Positions 36,383 through 45,670 are shown, counted from the first letter of the stretch. The stretch is 64,000 nt of DNA from Rhyzopertha dominica (GCA_025024175.1 QCXZ01000137.1:61468911-61532910); one strand, 5' to 3'. The notes: generated by a model from the letters alone, not told the origin. Translations and numbers: made by a program.

Positions 36383-37344
36383 GATGGTACTTCTTACTGA
36401 ACTACCATAGTTACTTCTTTGTTTATGCAGTGATACCCTTTGCTATTATCAAAACCACTAAAATCAAACCGACGGAAAACAGAAAGAACACTTTCTATTT
36501 TATACTTAGAACAAGCCATGAGTCAAGAAAGTTATACCGTCCTTATGAGATATACCTTCGAAAAAATTATACATGATTTTAACACAATAAAGGGAAAATA
36601 AATGGGTTCAATACCCGAACTTTACCCCAACATAACACCTTTCGCATTTATACCCCGCACTTCCGGCAGCTCTTTTCACCAAATTTTAATGTAATGCCTA
36701 CTCGTTTCTTCTTTCGCGGAAACGCCGTGTTTGCTGTTGCGCCGCTTAAAATGCGTGCGATTCGACGCCGCTTGTCCTGCTAATTGCTTTTCTGATGGAT
36801 TTCATTTTGGGGATTTAATTATTTTCCCAGATCAATCGAACCGTTCGACCCAGGTTCCACGTACTCTTACGTGACGGCGATCGTTCGTTCCGCGAATTTG
36901 ATACTGACCAGTGCTACGCAATTCCATGGCCAAACTAATACGTACGAGAAATAAAACTTTCCGAATTTCATAGGAAAGTCTAAAATGTACTTAAGCAGAA
37001 CTTAAGTAGCCGAAGGGAGCGTAAACTGCAACGAGAAAACTGCGTTATTTAGTAGAGGAAGAAGAAAAATAATAAAATAACATTTAATATCTCAAAATTC
37101 CCACTGGGCTAAATTTTTGTGTGGTTTTTATTTTGACGCATATACCGTGTAAGAGAAAGAAAATGACGGCGAAAATGTGAAAAAATAAAATAGTTTTTGT
37201 TGGTAGGTCTTTTTTATTAGATTAGTTTTGATTGTGTCAGGTTGGCATAATGTCCTTACCAGTTTTGGGTTACTAGCTTGCTCATTACGTATTGGTGTTT
37301 CCAGTTTATATATGTACTCGTACTTACTAAGCAAAACACAACAG
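34622..37344. other. Non-coding with a CpG-rich island at ~36640-36920
   Basis: The minus-strand open frame 34997-35353 (118 codons) has no family resemblance I can name and no supporting splice or promoter signals. The island near 36.7 kb, with CGCCGTG and GCGATTCGACGCCGC-type words, is a candidate conserved regulatory element. The rest is AT-rich. Confidence 0.35.
36319..36380. repeat. (TA)n microsatellite, 31 units
   Basis: An uninterrupted TA run of 62 bp. The tyrosine/isoleucine open frames across it are artefacts. Confidence 0.95.
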
Positions 37345-37405
37345 CCATGTCCATAGCGGGAATCGAACCTGCAACCTTTACGCTACCGACTGGACTAGCG
37401 ATTTT
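37345..37405 (-). repeat. tRNA-like (SINE-like) pol III box pair
   Basis: On the minus strand an A-box-like TAGTCCAGTCGG (37386-37397) is followed by a perfect B-box-like GGTTCGATTCC (37359-37369). The boxes are closer than in a real tRNA and there is no room for an anticodon arm, so this is a tRNA-derived relic and not a tRNA gene. It lies about 170 bp from the young LTR retrotransposon. Confidence 0.45.
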
Positions 37406-37567
37406 TAGAGATTTTGTTTTTAACAAACTTTTATCAGTTACCGGGTATTTTTCGAAAACGTAATAATTTATAGATATTATGGAAGTTTGGAAGTGTCGTA
37501 TAGGAAAAAAGATCAGTTTTTTGTGTTTTATTTAATAATTATTATTACGTTTTGGTCAACTGTTTAT
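37406..37567. other. Short flank before the LTR retrotransposon
   Basis: AT-rich, nothing recognised. Confidence 0.4.
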
Positions 37568-37571
37568 ATTT
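37568..37571. repeat. Target-site duplication, left copy (ATTT)
   Basis: ATTT directly precedes the element and is repeated at 44907-44910. Confidence 0.6.
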
Positions 37572-38650
37572 TATGGCCTTCAGATGCCCTATTGAGGGTA
37601 GGCCGCTACGGCAGCTCGAATTTCGGCAGCAACGGGCGGGGGTTCTGAGACGGGTCTCGATTTTTACTTTAAGTTTTAGGCAATAGAAATTTGAAATAGG
37701 TAAAATTAATTAAATAAAAATAGGGCGCCACCAGCTTTTTACATTATAAGTAAATTTAATAAAAATAGGCCGAAAACTGGAAATGCCTCGTTATAATAAA
37801 ACTATGGTTTGGAGGGAGATTATCTCTATTTGAAAATATAAGGTTGAAATTGAATTGTGTACATTGATTCTAAACATTAATAAAGTCAAGTTAGCGGAAT
37901 GAAAATTTTACAACTTTTACAGTGAGGCCTTGCCGCAAAGCTTTGCTTCAGTTCACAGAATATATAAGAATATATATGAAATATGTAGGTATAGAATTTT
38001 ATGTAAATGAAGTGTTATGTGCAATAGAATTTAAATGCAGTTTAAATATGAAGATTGCAATTTATACACTTAGCTGTACACGCCAGCGGCCGAGGAGGAC
38101 GGACTCTGTGCTCTTTCAGCTACTTCGATGTTGAAATTTATCCCGGTCTCCTTCAGTGAGATGAAACGGCGTTCCCTTTTTAGGTACACAGGAGCTGGTT
38201 CGAAACGTGGCGGCTTAGAGGGAATTGGCTTGACGGTAGTATGTATATGTGGAAATCCCACCATAGAACCCTAACGTGTATATGAAATTTGCATTAATTA
38301 ATTAAAAATAAAAATAAAATTTAGGCAATACCTCGTTGTTATTGAGGGTATCTTCTGATTCGGCGTCAAGGCTGGTGTGCACAGAAATAAGTTTACTAGC
38401 TGAATTAATGAATAACAGGTAAGTATTGCACGCACGAAGCTAGTGCACTCCTCAAACGATTCTTCCAGAATGCCTCATGCGCGCTGGAGTGCTAAACTTT
38501 ATCGGGCTACAAAAAACTGTTGAAGGATTTCTCCACGATAAATATACTGAATGTTGTGCGTTTCATTTAGCTTTAAGGATATATATTCAATGAGAAAATC
38601 CCGCATACTACCGTTTTGGATAAATTTGTATTATAAAAAAAAACGTTACA
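37572..38650 (-). repeat. 3' LTR
   Basis: 1079 bp. On the minus strand it begins TGTAACG and ends CCATA. It follows the polypurine tract. The short open frames within it are chance. Confidence 0.9.
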
Positions 38651-38668
38651 CTACCCCCCTCCAAAAAG
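38651..38668 (-). promoter_or_regulatory. Polypurine tract
   Basis: On the minus strand GGAGGGGGG, then TAG, directly abuts the TGTAACG start of the 3' LTR. It is the expected plus-strand primer for reverse transcription. Confidence 0.85.
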
Positions 38669-38922
38669 ATGACGGTGTACCGTCATAAAAATCTAGCTTA
38701 ATCTCGGATTAATTACCTAATTTACTATCTGACTAGTTATATAACTTATCTATCTTATTATCTGGCCAGAATTCTAACATTTAACATCTAGTCTTACACT
38801 AACAGTCCTTATCCCGCTATGAATCCTTACCAATAGCCTATAGTACTCGTAAACTATCTATACTATTTAACTTTGACTAGCAATAATCCTTATTCTACCC
38901 TATACTACTTATGATAAAAAGA
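38669..38922 (-). other. Non-coding 3' region of the element
   Basis: About 250 bp between the pol stop and the polypurine tract. It is too short for an envelope gene, and nothing is recognised. Confidence 0.6.
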
Positions 38923-40878
38923 TCAACCGACGGATACATCAGGATTTGACCCGTAGTATGGTTTAAGATCTTTAATATGCCAATTACCCGCTTCAGAACC
39001 GTCTGCGTTTTCCAACGAGTAAACCAATTTTGACAGACGCGCTCGTACTTTACTGAAAACAAAACGTGGAGCTAGTTTGGACGAAAAATGACGGGTTGCG
39101 TCAGACAGAACCTTGTTTTTCCGCCAAACTCTATCTCCAACACTAAATTGAACATCCCTTTTCCTAAAATCGTACTGCCGCTTATTGGACTCATATGCCT
39201 TATGCAACCGGGTTTTTACGTCTTCATATATTCGACATATACCCTTTAAATCTGAAACGTAATTATCACGAGACGCAGCTAATAATTGCTGGTCTTCCGT
39301 AGACGAAACATTACCATAATAATTTCCCGACATCGGAACGACTCTACCAAAGTTTACAAAAGAGGGTGTATAACCTGTAACTTCGTGTTTTGCTGAATTA
39401 ATCGCGCTTTGAATATGAAAGATGTGATCATCCCACTTACGCTGATCTTTGTCTATATAGCTACGAATAGCGGTACCTATCGTCCTATTTATTCTTTCAA
39501 CGTAGTTGCATTGAGGGTGGTATCGGGCATTAAACCAAATTTTCTGCACATTGTACTTATTCGCGAGTTTTCTAAATTCTGAGCCTGCAAAAACGCTACC
39601 GTTGTCACATATAATAAACTGCGGTACTCCATAAACAAGAAATACATAATTTTCCATAAATTTTACAATAGTAGACGCAATTGCCCTTCTCATAGGGAGA
39701 AGGAGAGTAAATTTAGAAAACCAATCGGCCACGACAAGCAGGTATGCATTTCCACGCCCGGATCTGGGGAAGGGCCCCATAATATCTACAGCTATTATTT
39801 GCCATGGGTACTGAACCCTTTTCTCTGTTCCCATTAGACCCATTCGCGACCTATTTTCGGATTTTTGTTGGCTACAAACACGACATGAACGCACGTACTG
39901 CAAAACATCCCTTCGCATCTTTGGCCAATAGTATTCATCTTGAACGCGGGTTAATGTTTTTTGAAAACCACCATGAGCACAAGTTGGAGAATCATGGCAT
40001 AATGATATAACTGATTTTCTTTGCGAGTTAGGAACAAGAATTTTCCACTCAATAATATTTGAAGCCAATGGCGACTTGGACGGAACGTTCTTAAAAAGTA
40101 CATTATTCGAAATTTTCCATTGCGGGTACTTATCGGGAAACTTCTTAATATTTTCCTGCATACTGATATACCATTTATCCACGTTATTAAGGTCTATCTG
40201 GATAGTACTTAGTTTATCATCGGCGGAAGGTATCCTACTCAATGCGTCAGGCACGATATTAAGCTTTCCTTTACGGTGACATAACTCGAACGAATATTGT
40301 TGCAGCTTGACTGCCCACCTGGCGAGTTTTCCAGTCGGTTCTTTAAGATTATTTAGCCATAGTAACGAATAATGGTCCGTAATGACCCGAAATCGCGTTC
40401 CTTCAATATAAGGCCTAAATTTTTCTATACAAAACAGTAAGGATAGCAATTCTCTCTGCGTAACAGAATAGTTTCGCTCGGTGCGAGATAGAGACCTTGA
40501 ACAAAACGCTATTACTACTTCTTGACCATCTAATTCCTGTGTTAATACACCACCAAGTCCTACGTCGCTCGCGTCGCACTGAATAGTAAACATTTTAGAG
40601 AAATCAGGACTTCTTAATACAGGAGCTGATACTAACGCTTGTTTGATACTCAAAAATGCAGATTCGGCTTCGGAAGTCCATTCTATAGATTGATTCTTTC
40701 GTTTGCCTTTTAACAAATCATTGAGAGGAGCAACTAGAGTTGAAAAATGAGAAATGAAACGCCTATACCACGAGCACATTCCTATAAAGCGCTTAATTTC
40801 CGTGATTGTTGTTGGACGCGGGTAATTGACCATTGCTGAAATCTTATCTGGATTTGTTCTCAAACCGTTACCGTCCAC
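38923..40878 (-). CDS. pol: Pol, second part: end of reverse transcriptase, RNase H, integrase
   Basis: 651 residues from the first in-frame ATG, though the real frame continues from upstream pol. It starts with the reverse-transcriptase thumb/connection (RTNPDKISAM, then FIGMCSWYRRFI). RNase H covers about residues 95-215 with acidic residues D102 (CDASDVGLGG), E143, D168 (ITDHY) and D211 (PDALSR). Integrase follows: zinc finger H295, H302, C332, C335; catalytic D365 (VDIMG), D425 (CDNGS) and E461 (YVERIN), with exactly 35 residues between the last two; then a GPY/F-like C-terminal module around residues 600-640 (KLAPRFVFSKV). No chromodomain. All catalytic residues are present. It is in a different frame from the first pol part because of a one-base change near 40903-40909. 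Confidence 0.93.
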   Translation of the reverse strand: MDGNGLRTNPDKISAMVNYPRPTTITEIKRFIGMCSWYRRFISHFSTLVAPLNDLLKGKRKNQSIEWTSEAESAFLSIKQALVSAPVLRSPDFSKMFTIQCDASDVGLGGVLTQELDGQEVVIAFCSRSLSRTERNYSVTQRELLSLLFCIEKFRPYIEGTRFRVITDHYSLLWLNNLKEPTGKLARWAVKLQQYSFELCHRKGKLNIVPDALSRIPSADDKLSTIQIDLNNVDKWYISMQENIKKFPDKYPQWKISNNVLFKNVPSKSPLASNIIEWKILVPNSQRKSVISLCHDSPTCAHGGFQKTLTRVQDEYYWPKMRRDVLQYVRSCRVCSQQKSENRSRMGLMGTEKRVQYPWQIIAVDIMGPFPRSGRGNAYLLVVADWFSKFTLLLPMRRAIASTIVKFMENYVFLVYGVPQFIICDNGSVFAGSEFRKLANKYNVQKIWFNARYHPQCNYVERINRTIGTAIRSYIDKDQRKWDDHIFHIQSAINSAKHEVTGYTPSFVNFGRVVPMSGNYYGNVSSTEDQQLLAASRDNYVSDLKGICRIYEDVKTRLHKAYESNKRQYDFRKRDVQFSVGDRVWRKNKVLSDATRHFSSKLAPRFVFSKVRARLSKLVYSLENADGSEAGNWHIKDLKPYYGSNPDVSVG

Positions 40879-42238
40879 TATATAACCCAGATAATTTAAG
40901 GAGTTTTTTGAAAAATTCGCATTTTGACAAATTTACAGTCAAATTTGCTTCTTTTAAACGTTCACGTACAGTCTCTAAAAGATGAACGTGTTCTTCGAAT
41001 GTACCGGACGTTACAATTATATCGTCCAAATAACAGAAAACCTTCGGTTCGAGTTCCGGTCCGAAAATGGTATCCATAAGCCGTTGTAGAGTCTGCGCAG
41101 AACAAGATAAACCAAACGGCATGACAGTAAATTGGAACATTCCCCTACCCGGTATGCAAAAACCCGTCTTCTCCTTGGATTCGTCATCAAGCGGTATTTG
41201 CCAAAATGCACTTCTAAGATCTATTGAAGACATATACCTAGCATCACGCAACATATTTAAGATGCGGTCGACCCGCGGTAACGGATATCGGTCGGGTTTT
41301 GTAACGGAGTTAAGTTTTCGACCATCAAAACAGAAACGAAACTCATCATTTTTCTTTTTCACGAGTAACACTGCTGAACTCCACGCTCCATGTGAAGGTT
41401 CGATAACACCTTGTTTGAGCATTGTATCTAATTCAGAATTTAAATGTGATTGCATGTAGGGTGACATAAGGTACTGTCTCTGTCTAAACGGTGGAGTATC
41501 CCCAGTATCGATATGATGCTTCAATTTATGTGTCCGACCTAACCTATCATCCAAACTGGCGATTTCCCGGTAAGACTCCTTAATCGCAGCGATTCGCTTA
41601 AGTTCGGTGTCAGAAAATTTTACTATAATGCCTTTTGGCTCAGACAAGTTACTTTCTTGATCTTTATTTACCGCTGCTATAGTCAAACTACCTATTTGTA
41701 TATCCCAGGATTTTTGTTTATAATCCATTATTAATTGAAATTGCTTACAAAAGTTACTACCTAAGATAATGCCCTGATTTAATGATGGAACCACAAAAAA
41801 ATTAATAATTTCGCAAGAATGCTTTATGCAAATAGGTATATCGATATTTCCAGATACTCTTTGTCTTCTACCATCCGCTGTAGAAACAAATTTATCAATA
41901 TTTTTATCCAAACGTAATTTGAATCTGTTTAAAATCCATAGTGCAGTGTTACCTATAACAGAATGGGAAGCACCGGAATCTAACAGCGCGGGAAATACTG
42001 TGCCATAAAGTTCTATATTAATATAAGGACGGTCGTCATTTACTCGCGATGTAAACAAAGGCGCTAAGTTCGCGTTTCTATTTCGAAAAGTCCGCGAATG
42101 AAAATCGGTTTTTAATTGTTCGGCCCTTTTGCTGTTACTAAAGGATAAACGTCGGCCGCATACACGCATCCTCGAATCTAGTTTTTTGAACAACAACAAG
42201 TTTTTGACGTAAATCCTGGCTTTCCACAACGATAACAA
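40868..42238 (-). CDS. pol: Pol, first part: protease and reverse transcriptase
   Basis: The open frame has 456 codons from its first ATG, but translation probably enters by -1 frameshifting from gag at 42181-42187, giving about 437 pol codons. The aspartic protease motif is LLDSGASHSVIG (D87). The reverse transcriptase shows FRFCFDGRKLN, YPLPRVDRIL, SSIDLRSAFWQIPL, FTVMPFGLSCSAQTLQRLM and the YLDD catalytic box at 403-406. After NLSKCEF the sequence leaves the conserved path and stops at 40868. The expected continuation is in another frame starting in the second pol part, so a single-base insertion in the A run at 40903-40909 (or a sequencing error there) has split pol. The overlap with gag is 61 bp. 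Confidence 0.93.
   Translation of the reverse strand: MLSLWKARIYVKNLLLFKKLDSRMRVCGRRLSFSNSKRAEQLKTDFHSRTFRNRNANLAPLFTSRVNDDRPYINIELYGTVFPALLDSGASHSVIGNTALWILNRFKLRLDKNIDKFVSTADGRRQRVSGNIDIPICIKHSCEIINFFVVPSLNQGIILGSNFCKQFQLIMDYKQKSWDIQIGSLTIAAVNKDQESNLSEPKGIIVKFSDTELKRIAAIKESYREIASLDDRLGRTHKLKHHIDTGDTPPFRQRQYLMSPYMQSHLNSELDTMLKQGVIEPSHGAWSSAVLLVKKKNDEFRFCFDGRKLNSVTKPDRYPLPRVDRILNMLRDARYMSSIDLRSAFWQIPLDDESKEKTGFCIPGRGMFQFTVMPFGLSCSAQTLQRLMDTIFGPELEPKVFCYLDDIIVTSGTFEEHVHLLETVRERLKEANLTVNLSKCEFFKKLLKLSGLYSGR
40903..40909 (-). other. Site of the pol frame break (A-run)
   Basis: On the minus strand the run reads AAAAAAC. Conserved reverse-transcriptase sequence is in one frame before it and in the +1 frame after it. 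The heptamer is the same as the gag-pol slippery site, but a -1 slip would not bring the two halves into one frame. Confidence 0.75.
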
Positions 42239-43509
42239 AAAACATTACGTACCGCCTTACAGTCACGGTGAGTATGATTTAACTGGTTGCAATTCCAGCA
42301 TGTAACTTGTCTAGAAACACTCTTACGTGAGTTGCTTGAGCCTGGTAGGCTTGAACGATAGTTACTGTTACTACTGACATTTTCTTTGCGATTTTGGCTT
42401 CCAGAAGTTTCAAAATTTAGATCATTTTCGGGACGTCCGATACTAGTTATTACTCTATTAACTGATGTTCGACTGTTTCGTGATGTAATAATTGTTTCTT
42501 CTATTTTCTTACATTGAGCAGAAAGTTCTCTTACTGAATTTATTGGAAATAACGCTAATTGTTGCACATAAGGAGGAAGTAAATTCTTTTTAATATATTT
42601 TACTTTAGTGGATTCTGCTACGTATTGTCCTAACTGTGTAAACAAGTTTTCCATACTTGCAATATAAATATGAACGGGCTCTGACGTCATCTGGACTCGA
42701 TTTCTAATTTTTTCCCATATGTGGTCGACGTAATCGGTAGGCAAAAATTCACTTTTTAGTAAAGCTACTAATGAATCCCAGTCTTGAACAGTAGATCTTA
42801 TCGAACGAAACCACAATAAAGCATTGCCCGAAAAAAGTTCAACAGCTGATTCGAAAAGTTCTTTTTTTTCGAGATGTCGCGACGCACGGAGTTCTTCGAC
42901 GCGGTCCAGAAAAGCAATTAAATCAGAATTTCTATCACCACTGAAATGGATGTTCCATTTATATACCGGTACGGTTCTAAAAGTAGGCTGAACAATGGTG
43001 TTTACTATAGGCTGATTATGAGACTGATTATTGAATACGGACATGTCTACTAAAGGAGCTTCCTTCGAAATTTTTTTTTCCAAAAGAACTTCCAATTCGA
43101 GACAATTAGCTAACGATTCATTTTTAAATTCAGTTACTCGCGGAGCATCATCGTTATCGGGAATCTGTATCCGCTTTACTCTATCAGTTACATGTATTAT
43201 TCGCGATCTAATCCTTTTACACGTAGAATCCGATTCCGGTCCCTCAAAATCAGCAATAACCGTTTTTATAGATTCTGTCGTCGCGTCAATCACTTGTACT
43301 TCGTTATCAAAATTGTATTCGGGGTCAGTTAGGGCCATTCCTTCACGTCCGCGATCTTTTTCCAAAATTTTTGCCAACATTTTACGTTTTTGACTAGCGT
43401 CTTTCCGGCCGGTCACGATTCCTCGTATCCGCAGTTCATAATCTAATTCAGACATAAGCAAATGGTTCGGCTTCATAGCATTAGCGTTCGTATTCATTGT
43501 GCGGGACAA
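42178..43509 (-). CDS. gag: Gag polyprotein
   Basis: 443 residues. The ATG at 43507-43509 lies about 290 bp downstream of the primer site. The N-terminal half is charged and lacks strong motifs. The middle (WNIHFSGDRN, FLDRVEEL, ELFSGNALLWFRSI, LKSEFLPTDY) fits the capsid domain of insect gypsy elements. The nucleocapsid has two knuckles near the C-terminus. The first, CWNCNQLNHTHRDC (404-417), is a canonical CX2CX4HX4C. The second, CYRCGKPGFTSKTC (425-438), has Phe where His would bind zinc; I recall similar His-less second knuckles in related insect elements. The stop is preceded directly by the slippery heptamer used to enter pol. Confidence 0.9.
   Translation of the reverse strand: MSRTMNTNANAMKPNHLLMSELDYELRIRGIVTGRKDASQKRKMLAKILEKDRGREGMALTDPEYNFDNEVQVIDATTESIKTVIADFEGPESDSTCKRIRSRIIHVTDRVKRIQIPDNDDAPRVTEFKNESLANCLELEVLLEKKISKEAPLVDMSVFNNQSHNQPIVNTIVQPTFRTVPVYKWNIHFSGDRNSDLIAFLDRVEELRASRHLEKKELFESAVELFSGNALLWFRSIRSTVQDWDSLVALLKSEFLPTDYVDHIWEKIRNRVQMTSEPVHIYIASMENLFTQLGQYVAESTKVKYIKKNLLPPYVQQLALFPINSVRELSAQCKKIEETIITSRNSRTSVNRVITSIGRPENDLNFETSGSQNRKENVSSNSNYRSSLPGSSNSRKSVSRQVTCWNCNQLNHTHRDCKAVRNVFCYRCGKPGFTSKTCCCSKN
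42181..42187 (-). promoter_or_regulatory. -1 ribosomal frameshift site (A AAA AAC)
   Basis: On the minus strand, in gag frame, TCA AAA AAC TAG: the slippery heptamer A AAA AAC is directly followed by the gag stop. A -1 slip continues into LDSRMRVCGRR of pol, the protease-containing frame. Downstream, CGGCC (about 22 nt on) and GGCCG can pair, though this is further than the usual 5-9 nt spacer. Heptamer, frame and stop position all fit retroviral-type frameshifting. Confidence 0.85.
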
Positions 43510-43803
43510 TATGATTTATAGACAATATTCAAATATAAACAAATATCAAAAACGAGTTCAATAAACTCTTACAATCCGTAAATAAACGCTTTAACGAAAT
43601 AATACGTAAATAATACACACAGCGAACAAATATTCAATAAATACGGACAAGACCATCTGGAAGAAGAAAAACTTATCTCGCAAAAACTTATCTCGCTTGG
43701 ACGTTTCTGTGCACATCAGAGAGCTTCGTTTTAAATTTAAAGACATTAAATTTATAATACAGGTACTACAATAGTGCAATATCTACCTATTTATTTTTAT
43801 CGC
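43510..43803 (-). other. Untranslated leader between primer site and gag
   Basis: About 290 bp, AT-rich, presumably holding the packaging signal. No gene. Confidence 0.6.
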
Positions 43804-43821
43804 GCCCCACGTTGGGCGCCA
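43804..43821 (-). promoter_or_regulatory. Primer-binding site for lysine tRNA
   Basis: On the minus strand TGGCGCCCAACGTGGGGC, 18 nt exactly complementary to the 3' end of the common animal lysine tRNA (the Lys-1,2 type also used by some retroviruses). It lies six bases inside the 5' LTR. Confidence 0.92.
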
Positions 43822-43827
43822 AATTCG

Positions 43828-44906
43828 TATGGCCTTCAGATGCCCTATTGAGGGTAGGCCGCTACGGCAGCTCGAATTTCGGCAGCAACGGGCGGGGGTT
43901 CTGAGACGGGTCTCGATTTTTACTTTAAGTTTTAGGCAATAGAAATTTGAAATAGGTAAAATTAATTAAATAAAAATAGGGCGCCACCAGCTTTTTACAT
44001 TATAAGTAAATTTAATAAAAATAGGCCGAAAACTGGAAATGCCTCGTTATAATAAAACTATGGTTTGGAGGGAGATTATCTCTATTTGAAAATATAAGGT
44101 TGAAATTGAATTGTGTACATTGATTCTAAACATTAATAAAGTCAAGTTAGCGGAATGAAAATTTTACAACTTTTACAGTGAGGCCTTGCCGCAAAGCTTT
44201 GCTTCAGTTCACAGAATATATAAGAATATATATGAAATATGTAGGTATAGAATTTTATGTAAATGAAGTGTTATGTGCAATAGAATTTAAATGNAGTTTA
44301 AATATGAAGNTTGCAATTTATACACTTAGCTGTACACGCCAGCGGCCGANGAGNACGGACTCTGTGCTCTTTCAGCTACTTCGATGTTGAAATTTATCCC
44401 GGTCTCCTTCAGTGAGATGAAACGGCGTTCCCTTTTTANGTACACAGGAGCTGGTTCGAAACGTGGCGGCTTAGAGGGAATTGGCTTGNCGGTAGTATGT
44501 ATATGTGGAAATCCCACCATAGAACCCTAACGTGTATATGNAATTTGCATTAATTAATTAAAAATAAAAATAAAATTTAGGCAATACCTCGTTGTTATTG
44601 AGGGTATCTTCTGATTCGGCGTCAAGGCTGGTGTGCACAGAAATAAGTTTACTAGCTGAATTAATGAATAACAGGTAAGTATTGCACGCACGAAGCTAGT
44701 GCACTCCTCAAACGATTCTTCCAGAATGCCTCATGCGCGCTGGAGTGCTAAACTTTATCGGGCTACAAAAAACTGTTGAAGGATTTCTCCACGATAAATA
44801 TACTGAATGTTGTGCGTTTCATTTAGCTTTAAGGATATATATTCAATGAGAAAATCCCGCATACTACCGTTTTGGATAAATTTGTATTATAAAAAAAAAC
44901 GTTACA
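43828..44906 (-). repeat. 5' LTR
   Basis: 1079 bp, collinear with the 3' LTR; the only differences seen are N bases (44294, 44310, 44350, 44354, 44439, 44489, 44541). It begins TGTAACG on the minus strand and ends CCATA before the primer site. Confidence 0.9.
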
Positions 44907-44910
44907 ATTT
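44907..44910. repeat. Target-site duplication, right copy (ATTT)
   Basis: It matches 37568-37571. Confidence 0.6.
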
Positions 44911-45670
44911 AATACGGTGCAATTCACTAGAGGAGGTCCGTCATAGAAAGCTTAAATCTGAGTTTTCAATCACCAACGTTTGTCCGCTTGCAATAATTCA
45001 GCAGTGCATTTTTAGCTAGTGACAGGTGTATTTTTCTTTTATCTTTTTTAAATAATAATATGCTGGCATTTTTTCATGTTTTGCTTATTTTTAACGAGTT
45101 ATATTTGCNTGTAGCTATATTACAGCAGGGCTATCACATGATTATCCGTAGTAAGTTGGAGATTTCGAAATTCTTTAGAAGTTTCGNTTCAACATTTTNT
45201 TTGTAGTATTTTTTTAATTCAAAATCACGAGTACAACCTAATATAGCCCGTACGTAAATTTACTGCCGCAAGTCTTGTAATGNTTTGGTGNAACGTTAAC
45301 CTTTACATCATGATCAACAACCAGTAGCAATAGTATATAAAAGGTAGGTGGATTATGGTTCTATTAATACTAATTAATAGTTTTTTAAACAAACGCAATA
45401 TTTTTGGTAGTTACCCTAGAATTTCTTTTTTTTGTCATTATAACAAAATAATTCCACTACGTCAAATATTCTGGATTTTTATTCCTAATTTGAAAGGTAA
45501 GCACATGCGAGGACAAGCTCAAAGTTAAACCTAAAACGGTAAACATAAATAGTTGTGATCTCTAACAATTGAAAACAGCTTGTATGTGCGTTCAGTAAAG
45601 AGTAATAGTAAAAGTAATATTTTCGAATAAAAAAAAAATCAGTGATTGAAAGCTAGTTTTCATTTCTTTT
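44911..45670. other. AT-rich flank, nothing recognised
   Basis: Several N bases (45109, 45187, 45199, 45283, 45292). No gene or repeat identified. Confidence 0.4.

Larger units (their letters stand above)
37572..44906 (-). mobile_element. Young Ty3/gypsy LTR retrotransposon, Osvaldo-like
   Basis: This 7335-bp element lies on the minus strand: 5' LTR (43828-44906), lysine-tRNA primer site, gag, pol, polypurine tract and 3' LTR (37572-38650). Domain order is capsid/nucleocapsid, protease, reverse transcriptase, RNase H, integrase, the Ty3/gypsy order; there is no envelope gene. Both LTRs are 1079 bp and I see no difference except seven N bases in the 5' copy, which indicates very recent insertion. 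Long LTRs, a Lys-tRNA primer and a 4-bp target duplication are recalled features of the insect Osvaldo/Ulysses lineage; the lineage is an inference. One frame change inside pol would silence this copy unless it is a sequencing error in an A run. Confidence 0.9.

Noticed and set aside
36215..36576. Open frames rich in Tyr-Ile repeats
   Set aside because: They are produced by translating the (TA)n microsatellite.
37922..38264. Small open frames in the LTRs (and their twins at 44178-44520)
   Set aside because: They repeat only because the LTR repeats; no homology or start context.
38669..38922. Envelope gene making the young element an endogenous retrovirus
   Set aside because: Only about 250 bp separate pol from the polypurine tract, too short for any envelope.
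39804..43393. Plus-strand open frames of 60-130 codons inside the retrotransposon
   Set aside because: They are antisense shadows of gag and pol.
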